DNA of 64,000 nucleotides from Campylobacter sp. RM6914 (GTDB lineage Bacteria; Campylobacterota; Campylobacteria; Campylobacterales; Campylobacteraceae): NCBI RefSeq assembly GCF_004803835.1, contig NZ_CP012545.1, positions 558,001 to 622,000 of the forward strand, read 5' to 3'. Shown piece by piece: positions 17,908 to 27,536 of this stretch (position 1 is its first letter; each line of letters starts with the position of its first letter). The notes under the pieces were generated by a model. It saw only the letters and a program-made list of their open reading frames with translations, ran no database searches and was not told where the DNA came from. The position numbers and the translations under genes were made by a program.

Positions 17908-19187
17908 CAAATAAAGAGGCCTTTAAACAAGCTAAAGAATTTATCCCGGGAGGCGTAAATTCGCCTGTTCGTGCATTTGGCAGTGTTGGCGGTGAACCGC
18001 TGATAATAGACCATGGCGAAGGTGCGTATATTTATGATATCGAGGGTAGAAAATATCTTGACTTTATTCAAAGCTGGGGACCGCTAATATTTGGACATTG
18101 CGATAAAGACATAGAAGATGCCGTTATAAATTCAGTCAAAAATGGCTTAAGCTTTGGTGCACCGACATTAAATGAAACAGTTTTGGCAAAAATGGTTTGC
18201 GATAAATTTGAAAATATAGAAAAAATTCGCTTCGTATCTTCGGGCACGGAAGCTACAATGAGTGCCATAAGAGTTGCTAGAGGATATACAAATAAAGATG
18301 GACTTATCAAATTTGAAGGTTGTTATCACGGGCATTCTGACGCTTTGCTTATTAAAGCAGGAAGCGGCGCCACTACTTACGGTAATGCTTCAAGCGGCGG
18401 AGTTCCGCAAGATACGGTAAAAAATACGCATTTAGCAATATACAACGACATATCAAGCGTTGAGAAAATTTTTAATTCAGGTGCGCAAATCGGAGCCGTG
18501 ATAATCGAGCCTATCGCGGGAAATATGGGACTTGTCCCTGCGCAAAAGGAGTTTTTAGCAGCTCTTAGGGAGTTGTGCGATAAATTTGGCGCAGTGTTGA
18601 TACTTGATGAGGTTATGAGCGGTTTTAGGGCTTCGGAATTTGGCTCTTTGCCTTTTCATGGAGTAAAGGCTGATCTTGTGACATTTGGCAAGGTTATAGG
18701 AGGAGGGCTTAATGTTGCGGCGTTTGGCGGAAAAGCGCAGATAATGAACTGCTTAAGTCCTGATGGTGCGGTTTATCAGGCAGGGACATTAAGCGGTAAT
18801 CCTGTCGCTATGAGCGCGGGTATAGCAGCTCTTAGCAAGATAAACTCAAATAAAAATTTATACGCTAAGCTTGAAAATTTAGCAAGAAAATTAACGGACG
18901 GTTTTAAAGACGCAGCAAAAAGTGTCGGTATAGACATCCAAACCGATGTTAGAGGCTCTATGTTTGGATACTTTTTTACTAGCAAACCTGTTAGAAATTA
19001 CGAAGATGCATTAAAAAGCGATACAAAAATGTTTGCTAAATTTCATGCGGCTATGCTAAAGCGCGGAGTTTATCTAGCTCCTAGTCAGTTTGAGACGGGA
19101 TTTATATGCGAGCCTATGAATGAAAGCGATATAGAATTTGCGGTAAACGCTGCAAAAGAGGCATTTAACGAGATAAAAAATGGCTAA
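17904..19187 (+). CDS. hemL: Glutamate-1-semialdehyde 2,1-aminomutase
   Basis: PLP enzyme that makes 5-aminolevulinate for heme synthesis by the C5 route. Motifs: N-terminal [56 protein letters not shown], and the PLP lysine in [17 protein letters not shown]. 427 residues, normal length. Its start overlaps the cytochrome gene by 4 bases and its end overlaps the AtpZ-like gene by 8, indicating one operon. Confidence 0.97.
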   Translation: MTNKEAFKQAKEFIPGGVNSPVRAFGSVGGEPLIIDHGEGAYIYDIEGRKYLDFIQSWGPLIFGHCDKDIEDAVINSVKNGLSFGAPTLNETVLAKMVCDKFENIEKIRFVSSGTEATMSAIRVARGYTNKDGLIKFEGCYHGHSDALLIKAGSGATTYGNASSGGVPQDTVKNTHLAIYNDISSVEKIFNSGAQIGAVIIEPIAGNMGLVPAQKEFLAALRELCDKFGAVLILDEVMSGFRASEFGSLPFHGVKADLVTFGKVIGGGLNVAAFGGKAQIMNCLSPDGAVYQAGTLSGNPVAMSAGIAALSKINSNKNLYAKLENLARKLTDGFKDAAKSVGIDIQTDVRGSMFGYFFTSKPVRNYEDALKSDTKMFAKFHAAMLKRGVYLAPSQFETGFICEPMNESDIEFAVNAAKEAFNEIKNG

Positions 19188-19458
19188 AATCAAAATAAAC
19201 GAAGTTGTAAACGGAGCCGAGAAGTTAAGTCTTGGCATATCCATGGTTGTAGCCGTAGCTATCGGCGTAGGGCTTGGCTTTTGGCTAAAAAGCTTAACTG
19301 GCTGGAACGCCATGATATTTGTTGGTCTTGCTTTTGGTATCGCTGCTGCTGCACTAAACGTCCATAAAGCTTACAAGGCTCAGATAAAAAGTCTTGACGA
19401 ACTAAAGGACGAAAACAGATACAAAGGCTACAAAGACGCAAAAGAGGATGATGAGTGA
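19180..19458 (+). CDS. AtpZ/AtpI-family membrane protein
   Basis: Short (92 residues) protein with two transmembrane helices ([21 protein letters not shown] and [23 protein letters not shown]) in the AtpZ/AtpI pattern GxxxGxxLGxWLD...G...G. Members help assemble the F-type ATPase or carry magnesium; here no atp genes adjoin it. Charged C-terminus ([20 protein letters not shown]). Overlaps hemL and the next gene. Confidence 0.8.
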   Translation: MAKIKINEVVNGAEKLSLGISMVVAVAIGVGLGFWLKSLTGWNAMIFVGLAFGIAAAALNVHKAYKAQIKSLDELKDENRYKGYKDAKEDDE

Positions 19459-19970
19459 TTAAAACTCTTGCCTTGCTTTATCTTGTTTTTTGGCTTATTT
19501 TGCTTGTTTTAGGCTCGTTTGTATCGCTAAATTTCATACTTAGCTCTCAGGTTGCATTTTTTTCGTCGTTACTTATACTTTTTGCCACGTTTAAAAGCTA
19601 TCAAAGACGAGTAAACGCTCGCATGAGAGACGATAAAGATGAAATTTTAGCCATGCAAAAAGAGCTTGATGATGAAGAGGAAGAGGAGTGGGGCGAGCAA
19701 GATAGCCAATATAAGCAGGGCGAAGATGTTAAAGAATTTAGTCTAAAAAATGAAAAAGAAAGGCTTAAAAAGCAAAAGATCAAACTAAAAGATCTAAATT
19801 TAACAGCCGCATTTGTGCCTTATCGTTTACTTGCTTATGCGGTTTTGATTTTGGGATTTTTAGTGCTTAAAAGAAAAGAGATGCTTGACATCGCAGGTAT
19901 TTTAATCGGTCTTGCGCCTATGCCTATCGGGGCGTTTTTATTTGGAGTAGTTAGTAAAAATGTCAAGTAG
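19455..19970 (+). CDS. Membrane protein of unknown function
   Basis: 171 residues: two N-terminal hydrophobic helices (LALLYLVFWLILLVLGSFVSL, VAFFSSLLILFATF), a long charged cytoplasmic linker with an acidic run (KELDDEEEEEWGEQD), then two further helices at the C-terminus. No family recognised. It sits between the AtpZ-like gene and an MFS transporter, with overlaps on both sides, and I recall the same order in C. jejuni. Function unknown. Confidence 0.7.
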   Translation: MIKTLALLYLVFWLILLVLGSFVSLNFILSSQVAFFSSLLILFATFKSYQRRVNARMRDDKDEILAMQKELDDEEEEEWGEQDSQYKQGEDVKEFSLKNEKERLKKQKIKLKDLNLTAAFVPYRLLAYAVLILGFLVLKRKEMLDIAGILIGLAPMPIGAFLFGVVSKNVK

Positions 19971-21180
19971 TATCCGCATGATCCGTTCGATGTTGCCGCT
20001 TTTTTTTGGTATGAGCTTACTCTTTGTTGGCAATGGTCTTGTTATTAGTTCATGCGGTGTGAAGCTTAAGGAGATGGGTGTTGGTGAGCTTGAGATCGGC
20101 GCTATAAATACCTGCTTTTTTATCGGCGCTCTAATTAGCACGATAGGAGCTCATCGTATCGTTTCAAAGGTCGGACACATCAGGTCATTTGCGATATTTT
20201 CGGCGGTTTTTGGCGTAGCTGCGATGTTTCATGGATTTAGTCAAAATTTATATTTTTGGGCGTTATTGCGCGCACTTTTGGGATTTTGCTACTACGGACT
20301 TTTGATGGTGATAGAAAGCTGGCTTAATGCAAAAACCGCAACTTTCATAAGATCGCGCGTTATAGCGTTTTACGAGGGCGTATTTTATTTTAGCTTTAGT
20401 GCGGGAATTTTGATACTTCTTTTTAAGTTGGATACATTTGAAATTTTTATCATCAGCGCCGCGTTTATCATGCTTTCAAGCATACCTTTAAATTTAATAC
20501 GCATAAAAGAGCCAAAAATTCCCAAAAAAGAGAGCGTAAGCATACCCAAAATTTTTAGCATAGTTCCACTTGCCCTTGTCGGTAGTGTAATAGCAGGTGT
20601 TTTGATAAACGGCTTTTTCTCGATGGCTAGCTTATTTGTTATGCTACAAGGGCAGGGCGCAAAAGAGGTATCTATTTTTATGACTACGGCGATGGTTGGC
20701 GGGTTTTTCGCGCAAATTAGCATAGGCTCATTGAGTGATAAATTTGGCAGACGACCCGCGATAATGGGGTGTGCTATCATTTCTTTGATATCTGCTGTTT
20801 TGTTTTTGGTTACCACAGGAAGTAGTCTAACTCAATACATCTTATCGTTTTTTTTAGGGAGCGGATTTTTCTGTCTTTACGGCTTATCTTTGGCTAGAGC
20901 AAACGATATGCTAGTTGATAGAACTCATAGCATAGAAGTTGGCAGGGCATTGCTTTTTAGTTATTGTACGGGCTCTCTTATCTCGCCACTTTTGATGGGC
21001 GCTAGTATGAAATTTTTTGGGGCGATGGGCTTTATATATGTTTATATCTTACTGCTTACAATACTAATCGCATTTGCTATGACACAAAAAACCGTTCCCA
21101 TGCATCTTAGAAAGCCATATGAAGAGCACCCTATGCATAACATGGGCGAAATGTCGGCACTAAATTCAAGTAAAAGCTGA
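19960..21180 (+). CDS. Major facilitator superfamily transporter
   Basis: 406 residues with about twelve transmembrane helices and MFS loop motifs: IGAHRIVSKVGHIRS after helix 2 and the second-half loop SLSDKFGRRPAIMGC between helices 8 and 9. An N-terminal VGNGLVISSCGVKLKEMG resembles the YcaD/MFS sugar- or drug-exporter subgroup. Substrate cannot be told. The start overlaps the preceding membrane-protein gene by 11 bases; the next gene begins 2 bases after its stop. Confidence 0.85.
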   Translation: MSSSIRMIRSMLPLFFGMSLLFVGNGLVISSCGVKLKEMGVGELEIGAINTCFFIGALISTIGAHRIVSKVGHIRSFAIFSAVFGVAAMFHGFSQNLYFWALLRALLGFCYYGLLMVIESWLNAKTATFIRSRVIAFYEGVFYFSFSAGILILLFKLDTFEIFIISAAFIMLSSIPLNLIRIKEPKIPKKESVSIPKIFSIVPLALVGSVIAGVLINGFFSMASLFVMLQGQGAKEVSIFMTTAMVGGFFAQISIGSLSDKFGRRPAIMGCAIISLISAVLFLVTTGSSLTQYILSFFLGSGFFCLYGLSLARANDMLVDRTHSIEVGRALLFSYCTGSLISPLLMGASMKFFGAMGFIYVYILLLTILIAFAMTQKTVPMHLRKPYEEHPMHNMGEMSALNSSKS

Positions 21181-21182
21181 TA

Positions 21183-22829
21183 ATGGAAATTTTAAATTCT
21201 TTAAGCGCTCAAGTAAATACCCAAAACGCAGGTAATATCGCCTCAAATCAACCAGAAAGGTTGGCACAACAAGAGGGCTTGTTTAAAAACCAGCCAACTC
21301 AGCAAAATGCAACTAATCAAAGATCGCAAGAAGCACTTGATAACCTAGATAAGCTTGTAGGGCGCGTCCTTGAGGAGTTAAAATCAACCGGAAGCACAAC
21401 AAAGGCGGAGCAAATTTTACAGCAGGCAAAAGATACTCAAATTTCTCCAAATTTATCAAAAGATCTGCAGTCGTTGGTGAAAATGCTTGAGACGCAGGAT
21501 GAAAACGATGGGGTGCTAAAAGGATTTGCCTTAAAACTAAAAGAATTTCTAAAGCCGATCGCCGACATAAAGACAGGTAGTTTTAACGAGCAGATAAAAA
21601 ATTCAGGCATAATGCTTGAAGCAAATTTAAAAGAGGCATTAAATGGTCAAAAACTGCCAAGCTCTATGTTAAATTTGCTTAATGACATTAAAAACCTCTC
21701 AAACAAAGAGCTACTTGCTAATATATTAAGTCTTGCTGCGGATGAAAATTTAGATAACCACGGCTCTTTTATCAAACTAAACCAAATGCTTCAAGCATCT
21801 AAAAATGATGCCGCTGCGGTTTTAAACAACTCTTTATTTAAAAATTTATTAAGCGACGTTAGCAAGCTTGATAATATTGCCAAATTTTTAAACAAAGAGA
21901 GTAAAGAGGACTTAAGCGGCGATAAGATAAGGTCGCAAGCTGCTAAGATAAATGAATTTGTCGATGTTTTAAAGTCTAAAGTTTTAACTCTTGCTAATGA
22001 AAAACTTAGCCAAAACTCAGCCTTTGATTCAAATTTTAAGTCACTTAAGAGTGCTCTTGAAGATATAAAAAATACTTTAAAGGCGTTAAATAGCATAGGC
22101 GATGAGGCGGGAGTGATCAAGTTTTTTAACAACATAACATCATCTCTTGAAGAAGCAACACTACAAGATAAACTAACTAGTGCGGCTAGGCGACTTGCTC
22201 AAACCATAAATATAGCAGACCGTGAGGCAAGTAGTGCAAAAGCAAATTTAAACGAGGTAAAATCCCTCATAAAACAACTAAATTTAGCCTCAAACGATAT
22301 ATCTAAAATCGAGCCAAAAAATGCACAAGAGATAGCCAAAACGCTAAGCAGTGATGTAAAAAGCACGCTTTTGTCCATACAAGATAAAACTCAAAATCAA
22401 CAAATCAACCAAGCCGTAAACAAAATGCTCTCTCAAATCGAAATGCATCAAATGGTTTCTAGTATAGGAGGCGGTATACAAACATATATGCCATATGTTT
22501 GGGACGGCGTGGATGGCGCAAATGTCGCGTTTAAGCGTGGCAAAAAGGATAAGTATTACGCGCAAATCGACCTAAATTTTAAAAAATTTGGACAGATAAA
22601 TATCATGGTGGGACTTATCGATAAGCGCTATATCGATATCTCTATCGCTACTCAAAGTGCTGAATTTAAAAGTGTCATACTTGAAAATTCAGCAGAACTA
22701 AAACAAGCCATATCTGAAGTAGGGCTCATAATTTCAAATTTTAATTTACGAGTGCTAGATAAAAAACAAATCAAGCAGAAATTTAAGGATTTTGGCGGGC
22801 TTGAGGTTGGGTATGACAAGAAGGCATGA
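21183..22829 (+). CDS. FliK-like hook-length control domain protein
   Basis: 548 residues. N-terminal part is Gln/Asn-rich and low-complexity (SAQVNTQNAGNIASNQPERL); the long middle is helical with Leu/Lys/Asn repeats. The last about 110 residues (YAQIDLNFKKFGQINIMVGLIDKRYIDISIATQS...) match the compact C-terminal domain of FliK, which switches the flagellar export gate. The stop overlaps the start of the FlhX gene, the partner of that switch. This is probably not the main FliK but a companion; C. jejuni has a similar gene at the same place. Function inferred. Confidence 0.65.
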   Translation: MEILNSLSAQVNTQNAGNIASNQPERLAQQEGLFKNQPTQQNATNQRSQEALDNLDKLVGRVLEELKSTGSTTKAEQILQQAKDTQISPNLSKDLQSLVKMLETQDENDGVLKGFALKLKEFLKPIADIKTGSFNEQIKNSGIMLEANLKEALNGQKLPSSMLNLLNDIKNLSNKELLANILSLAADENLDNHGSFIKLNQMLQASKNDAAAVLNNSLFKNLLSDVSKLDNIAKFLNKESKEDLSGDKIRSQAAKINEFVDVLKSKVLTLANEKLSQNSAFDSNFKSLKSALEDIKNTLKALNSIGDEAGVIKFFNNITSSLEEATLQDKLTSAARRLAQTINIADREASSAKANLNEVKSLIKQLNLASNDISKIEPKNAQEIAKTLSSDVKSTLLSIQDKTQNQQINQAVNKMLSQIEMHQMVSSIGGGIQTYMPYVWDGVDGANVAFKRGKKDKYYAQIDLNFKKFGQINIMVGLIDKRYIDISIATQSAEFKSVILENSAELKQAISEVGLIISNFNLRVLDKKQIKQKFKDFGGLEVGYDKKA

Positions 22830-23092
22830 TGAAAATTACTAAAAAAAGAGCAGTTGCTCTAGGATATAACAGAAAAAAAGATAATGCGCCTAAGGTTTTG
22901 GCTTCAGGAAGTGACTATATGGCGGATAAGATAATATCTGTCGCAAAAAAGCATGAGATACCCATAAAAGAAGACCCAGATCTTATAGAAATTTTAAGCA
23001 AAGTCGAAGTTAATCAAGAAATCCCGCCAAATCTATATAAAGCGGTTGCTGAGATCTTTGGATTTCTTTATAAAGTTACAAATAATAAGTGA
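22829..23092 (+). CDS. flhX: FlhX (FlhB C-terminal-like export switch protein)
   Basis: 87 residues matching the cytoplasmic C-terminal part of FlhB/YscU: KITKKRAVALGYNRKKDNAPKVLASGSDYMADKIISVAKKHEIPIKEDPDLIEILSKVEVNQEIPP, lacking the membrane half and the autocleaving NPTH motif (APKVLASG stands where FlhB has DPTHYAVAL). It is similar to HP1575 (FlhX) of Helicobacter, which can stand in for the cleaved FlhB fragment. ATG 22829 is preferred over 22826 because AAGG lies 4 bases before it. Translationally coupled to the FliK-like gene. Confidence 0.85.
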   Translation: MKITKKRAVALGYNRKKDNAPKVLASGSDYMADKIISVAKKHEIPIKEDPDLIEILSKVEVNQEIPPNLYKAVAEIFGFLYKVTNNK

Positions 23093-23167
23093 ATCTATTT
23101 TAAGAAAATAAAATTTTATTTATAATTTAAATTATAAATTTTTTTTAATAATATTAATTGTTTTTTC

Positions 23168-23176
23168 TGATATAAT
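23168..23176 (+). promoter_or_regulatory. Extended -10 promoter upstream of the chemoreceptor gene
   Basis: TGATATAAT (TG, one base, perfect TATAAT at 23171-23176) in a very T-rich region, as in the sigma-70 promoters of Campylobacter. It lies 57 bases before the ATG, in the 140-base gap after flhX. That gap holds nothing else I can support. Confidence 0.65.
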
Positions 23177-23232
23177 AACGCGTTTTTTAATGTAAATTAA
23201 TTGCAAATTTAAAAATAACAAGAGAGGGTTAA

Positions 23233-24912
23233 ATGAATATTTCAACCAAAGTCACGGCTATGGTCGTATCTTCACTACTGTTGCTTTTTGCTGCATTAGT
23301 AAGCATAAGCTATTATGAACATCAAATGAATGCTAAGCATGTTGAAAAAGACCTGATAAATTCTATCATCGGTGGTAAACAAGTTGAGTTAGCGGGCGAA
23401 CTTGCTATCGCTGCTACGATGGTTAAACAAATAGAAAAAAACTATAAAGAACACGGGCTAGATACGGAAACTCTTAGAAAAGATCTACTTGACTATGTAG
23501 GGGCAGTTAGATTTGGTGCGGGCGGTAGAAACTATATCTCTATCTATGACACAAAAGGTATTGCTATCATAAACCCGGGAAATCCGAAATTTAACGGAAC
23601 AAGCCGTATACATGCTGCAGATGTTAATGGACTAAGATATATAGAAAAACTTGTTAATACTGATGAGTTTGTGCAATTTACTTTTGCAGGTGAGAATGGA
23701 AACATTAGACGTCTTGGTAAGAGTCAAAAACTAAATGTAGCGGGCGAAGATATGGTGTTTATGGCTATAGCTGACCTAGAAAACGCATATCGTATAGGCG
23801 GCGAGCAAGTTAAAGTCTTAAAAGATGAGATGATCGCCGGTCTAAAAGTCTTTGTTACGGCGTCTATCGTTGTTATGATAATTGCTCTAATAGCTTCTAT
23901 GCTTTATGCTAAATTTTCAATAACCAAACCTTTAAATTTATTAATCGATAAAGCTCGCGACCTTTCAAGCGGCGACGGTGATCTAACCAGGAAGCTTGAG
24001 ATAAAAGGCAACGATGAGATCGCTCAAGCAAGTGCCGCGATAAACGACTTTATCGAAAAAGTTCGCGTGCTAATTAATGATGCTAAAAATTTATCAAGCG
24101 AAAACTCATCTATCGCAAATGAGCTAAGCTCAACATCGCTTCAAACAGGAAAGCGCGTCGAAGACTCAACAACTATTGTTACACGAACAAGTCAAGACTG
24201 TAACTCTATACAAACTAACATGAGAGGCTCTATACAGCTAGCTCAAGACGGTAAAGACGACTTACAAAAAGCTCTTAAGTATGTTGACGAGGCAAACAAA
24301 GCGATCGCTACTTTATCATCTGATATCGTAAATACCGCGCATGTAGAAAACGAAATGGCTGTTAAGATAAACCAATTAAGCAAAGATGCCGAGCAGGTAA
24401 AATCAGTTCTGGTGGTGATCAACGATATCGCCGATCAAACAAACCTACTTGCCCTTAACGCTGCCATTGAGGCTGCACGTGCAGGTGAGCACGGACGCGG
24501 TTTTGCTGTCGTTGCCGATGAGGTTCGCCAACTAGCAGAGCGCACACAAAAGAGCTTAACAGAGATCAATGCTACTATTAATGTTATTGTTCAAGCGATC
24601 TCGGACTCTAGCGAGCAAATGAGTAAAAACTCACATCAAATTCAAGAGCTTACAAATGTTGCTAGCAATGTTGAGCAGACTATCAATGTTATGAGTGATG
24701 TTATGAGTAGTGCTATCGGAATGTCTGATAAGACGATACAAGATTATATAAATACCGGTAAAAATATCGATGATATAGTTAAAAATATCGATGGTATCAC
24801 AGCCATATCAACCGAAAATGCGAGAAGCGTCGAAGAGATCGCAAGTGCCGCAGAACACCTAAATAAAATGACAGATACGCTAAATGCGAAACTATCTGAA
24901 TTTAGAACTTGA
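23233..24912 (+). CDS. Methyl-accepting chemotaxis protein with single Cache domain
   Basis: 559 residues: TM helix 1 (about 8-28), periplasmic single-Cache ligand domain (about 33-195; [25 protein letters not shown]), TM helix 2 (about 203-226), HAMP (about 227-280; [22 protein letters not shown]), and the cytoplasmic signalling hairpin with tip [24 protein letters not shown]. Ends [10 protein letters not shown], so there is no C-terminal CheR/CheB-binding pentapeptide. cheB and cheR follow directly. sCache_2 receptors often sense small organic acids; the ligand here is unknown. A good ribosome site (AGAGAGG) precedes ATG. Confidence 0.92.
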   Translation: MNISTKVTAMVVSSLLLLFAALVSISYYEHQMNAKHVEKDLINSIIGGKQVELAGELAIAATMVKQIEKNYKEHGLDTETLRKDLLDYVGAVRFGAGGRNYISIYDTKGIAIINPGNPKFNGTSRIHAADVNGLRYIEKLVNTDEFVQFTFAGENGNIRRLGKSQKLNVAGEDMVFMAIADLENAYRIGGEQVKVLKDEMIAGLKVFVTASIVVMIIALIASMLYAKFSITKPLNLLIDKARDLSSGDGDLTRKLEIKGNDEIAQASAAINDFIEKVRVLINDAKNLSSENSSIANELSSTSLQTGKRVEDSTTIVTRTSQDCNSIQTNMRGSIQLAQDGKDDLQKALKYVDEANKAIATLSSDIVNTAHVENEMAVKINQLSKDAEQVKSVLVVINDIADQTNLLALNAAIEAARAGEHGRGFAVVADEVRQLAERTQKSLTEINATINVIVQAISDSSEQMSKNSHQIQELTNVASNVEQTINVMSDVMSSAIGMSDKTIQDYINTGKNIDDIVKNIDGITAISTENARSVEEIASAAEHLNKMTDTLNAKLSEFRT

Positions 24913-24948
24913 TAGGCGGGCATTTTAAATTTAACTAAAAGGCTAATT

Positions 24949-25512
24949 ATGGCTCAAAAATTAGTTTTGATCGGAGCCTCTACAGGAGGTCCCGGTCATA
25001 TCAAAAAGCTTTTAAAAGACATTAAAATAACAGATACTAGTATAGTTATCGCACAACACATGAATAAGATGTTTATCCAGTCGTTCGTAACGCAAGTAGG
25101 CAGAGAGTGTGGGCTGGATGTGGAGCTTTTGAATGAAAAAACCATACTTAAAAACAAAGTTTATGTCTGCGATCAAAATTTCATGATCGGAGAAAATATC
25201 CCGCTAAACGCAAAGCCAAACCCCGATGCAAAAACGATATACACACCAAATGTCGATGTGCTTTTTAACTCAGCGGTTGGGATTTGTAAAAATTTAAATG
25301 TCATGGCTATACTCTTAACTGGTATCGGTGATGATGGGGCTATAGGGCTTAACAACCTTTATAAGGCAGGAGCCAAGTGTATCGCCGAAAGTGAAGATAG
25401 TGCAATAGTTTACGGTATGCCAAAACGTGCTAAAGAGCTAAATCCAAATACAAAATCTTTAAATTTAAGTACGATAAAAAAAGAGCTTGAGGAATTTTTA
25501 AATGTTTTTTAA
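24949..25512 (+). CDS. cheB: Chemotaxis protein-glutamate methylesterase CheB (no receiver domain)
   Basis: Removes methyl groups from (or deamidates) chemoreceptors. The 187 residues are only the CheB catalytic domain: IGASTGGPGHI with the catalytic Ser, IAQHMNKMF with the catalytic His, and LTGIGDDGAIGL with the catalytic Asp. The usual N-terminal receiver domain is absent, as in other Campylobacter CheB proteins, so control cannot be by its own phosphorylation. It overlaps cheR by 11 bases. Confidence 0.94.
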   Translation: MAQKLVLIGASTGGPGHIKKLLKDIKITDTSIVIAQHMNKMFIQSFVTQVGRECGLDVELLNEKTILKNKVYVCDQNFMIGENIPLNAKPNPDAKTIYTPNVDVLFNSAVGICKNLNVMAILLTGIGDDGAIGLNNLYKAGAKCIAESEDSAIVYGMPKRAKELNPNTKSLNLSTIKKELEEFLNVF

Positions 25513-26341
25513 GAGAAATAGCGAGCAAAATTTAACAAATACAAACTACGATACCTCTTTTGTGGCGCCAAGCGACATGGATGGGTTTAATGAATTTTTA
25601 AATACCTTAAAAACTCTTTGCGGGGTCGATCTTGAGTCAAAACGCGAGATAGTCCTTCAAAGGCTAAAGACTTTTGCTAAAAATAGACAAATCCCTACAT
25701 TTAAAGAGATAGTAAATTCTATAAAATATAACAAAGAGCTAAGGCAGGATATTTTAAATTTAATCACTGTAAATGAGACTTATTTTTACCGTGAACTTCC
25801 TCAACTAAAAGAAGTGATATCTTACGTCAAAGAGCTTGGTAGTGCTAGGATACTATGTGCTCCTTGTTCAAGCGGAGATGAAGTTTATTCTCTTGCTATG
25901 CTAGCACACGAATACGCTCTTGGAGCAGGCGCATTAAGTGTGGTTGGTATCGACATAAACTCACAGGCTATATCTGACTGCATAAGTGCAACATATAGCA
26001 GCAGAAGCTTGCATAGGCTTGATAATTATCAAAAAGAGAGATTTTTTAAAAAAGACGGAGATAAATTTGTCTTTAAAAAAGATCCTGCTTTTAAATGTGA
26101 GTTTAAGATCATGAATGTCTTTGACGATGCGATATTTTCACTTGGTAAATTTGATGTGATACTTTCAAGAAACATGATGATATATTTCGATGATAATTTT
26201 AGATTAAAATGTGTTGAGAGACTTCATAGGCTTTTAAAAGATGGCGGTAGGCTTTATACCGGACATGCCGATCTTGTGCCGTTTACACCGCTTTATGAGA
26301 AGAAATTTGTGCACGGATCACCTTATTATCAGATGATATGA
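25502..26341 (+). CDS. cheR: Chemotaxis protein methyltransferase CheR
   Basis: Methylates chemoreceptor glutamates using S-adenosylmethionine. Helical N-terminal domain (FNEFLNTLKTLCGVDLESKREIVLQRL), conserved NETYFYRE, the SAM motif ILCAPCSSGDEVYSLAM, FDVILSRNMMIYFD, and LLKDGGRLYTGHAD. 279 residues. Follows cheB with overlap, so the two antagonists are made together. The stop is 1 base from the end of the convergent MFS gene; no terminator lies between. Confidence 0.95.
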   Translation: MFFKRNSEQNLTNTNYDTSFVAPSDMDGFNEFLNTLKTLCGVDLESKREIVLQRLKTFAKNRQIPTFKEIVNSIKYNKELRQDILNLITVNETYFYRELPQLKEVISYVKELGSARILCAPCSSGDEVYSLAMLAHEYALGAGALSVVGIDINSQAISDCISATYSSRSLHRLDNYQKERFFKKDGDKFVFKKDPAFKCEFKIMNVFDDAIFSLGKFDVILSRNMMIYFDDNFRLKCVERLHRLLKDGGRLYTGHADLVPFTPLYEKKFVHGSPYYQMI

Positions 26342-26342
26342 G

Positions 26343-27536
26343 TTATTTTATATCATAAAATTTTGAAATTTTGTGATAGTAAAAAGCCCCCGCAAAAAAC
26401 ACCATACCCATAAGCGCCGTTATGATCTCAAGGCCAACTCCAAGTCTAAATAAAAGCCCGATAGCAACCGAGACAAGCGCGCTTATGCCAAGATATACCA
26501 TGTCGTTATATGCTATCACTCTTCCGTAAAATTTAGCGTCGCAGTTTTGTTGTAAAAGAGTATATGTATAGCTCCAAAGTGTAGACGTGAAAAATCCGGC
26601 AGCCAAAAGTCCTAGAAACCCAAGATAAAAATTACTTTGCAAGATCGCCCAGATGATTATCCCGATCCCATGTCCTATATAAAAATACAGTAGAGTTTTT
26701 TTATTAGCAAATTTGCCAAGTATTATCGGAGAGATCATAAGCGATACTGCTCTACATGCATTTATAAGTCCGATGACTAGTGAGATAGAGAGGATGTTTG
26801 CATATGTATAGTCAGCCAAAAGCGCTACAAGTGCGTCGTAGGCAGTAACTCCGACTATGCTATGAAGTAGTATAAGGTGTATGACGAGCTTATTTTGTTT
26901 TAAGTATATTAGCCCGCTTTGTAGCATTTTAAATGTCGGCTCTACAAATTTTGGTTTGAAATTTGGAATTTTGAGTGCAAAAAGAAAGTAAAAACTAATA
27001 ATATAAATAACCCCATCAAGTATAAAAGCGCTCTTGATGCCAAAAAAGTGTATATAAACTCCAGCCATGCCCATGCCAGCAGTATAGGCGACTGCCCAGA
27101 TTATGGAGTGAATTTCGTTTGCGAGCTTTAAGTTTTCTTTGCTTAAAATTTTAGGAAACAGGCTCATCTCTACTTGAAAATAAATCCCGCCCGTGCCGTT
27201 TCTAATAAAAATCAAAACCAAAAGTAGCCAAAGTAGATCAAGCGAATTTATAAAAACCAGCATAAAAACGGTAACGGTTTCTATAAGTGCGATAATGATA
27301 AGCATCGGTTTCGCGCTAAATTTATCCACCCAAACACCGCTAAAAGGCGCTAAAACAACTCCAGGGATATAAGCCATCGCGGCACTTAGTGTGATCGCCC
27401 AGATCGGTGCGTCAAGGCTGATAAGAAGAGTAAAAATTCCCGTATGCGAAAACCAAACTCCAAAATAACATATAAGCTGCACCAAGCTTAGAAGCCTGAA
27501 ATTTCTTTCTTGCTTTAAAAGCGTGAGATACCTCAT
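26343..27536 (-). CDS. MFS transporter, EntS-like
   Basis: 397 residues with about eleven or twelve transmembrane helices; MFS loop motif GVWVDKFSAKPMLII after helix 2 and a second-half counterpart. The start NFRLLSLVQLICYFGVWFSHTGIFTLLISL resembles the EntS/MFS_3 exporter group used for siderophores or drugs. No siderophore genes are near. It directly follows an NlpE-like lipoprotein gene with no gap, suggesting co-transcription and a possible envelope-stress or metal role. Substrate unknown. Confidence 0.82.
   Translation of the reverse strand: MRYLTLLKQERNFRLLSLVQLICYFGVWFSHTGIFTLLISLDAPIWAITLSAAMAYIPGVVLAPFSGVWVDKFSAKPMLIIIALIETVTVFMLVFINSLDLLWLLLVLIFIRNGTGGIYFQVEMSLFPKILSKENLKLANEIHSIIWAVAYTAGMGMAGVYIHFFGIKSAFILDGVIYIISFYFLFALKIPNFKPKFVEPTFKMLQSGLIYLKQNKLVIHLILLHSIVGVTAYDALVALLADYTYANILSISLVIGLINACRAVSLMISPIILGKFANKKTLLYFYIGHGIGIIIWAILQSNFYLGFLGLLAAGFFTSTLWSYTYTLLQQNCDAKFYGRVIAYNDMVYLGISALVSVAIGLLFRLGVGLEIITALMGMVFFAGAFYYHKISKFYDIK

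Noticed and set aside
24949-25512. Truncated or broken cheB
   Set aside because: All three catalytic motifs are present and a stand-alone methylesterase domain is the normal form in Campylobacter.
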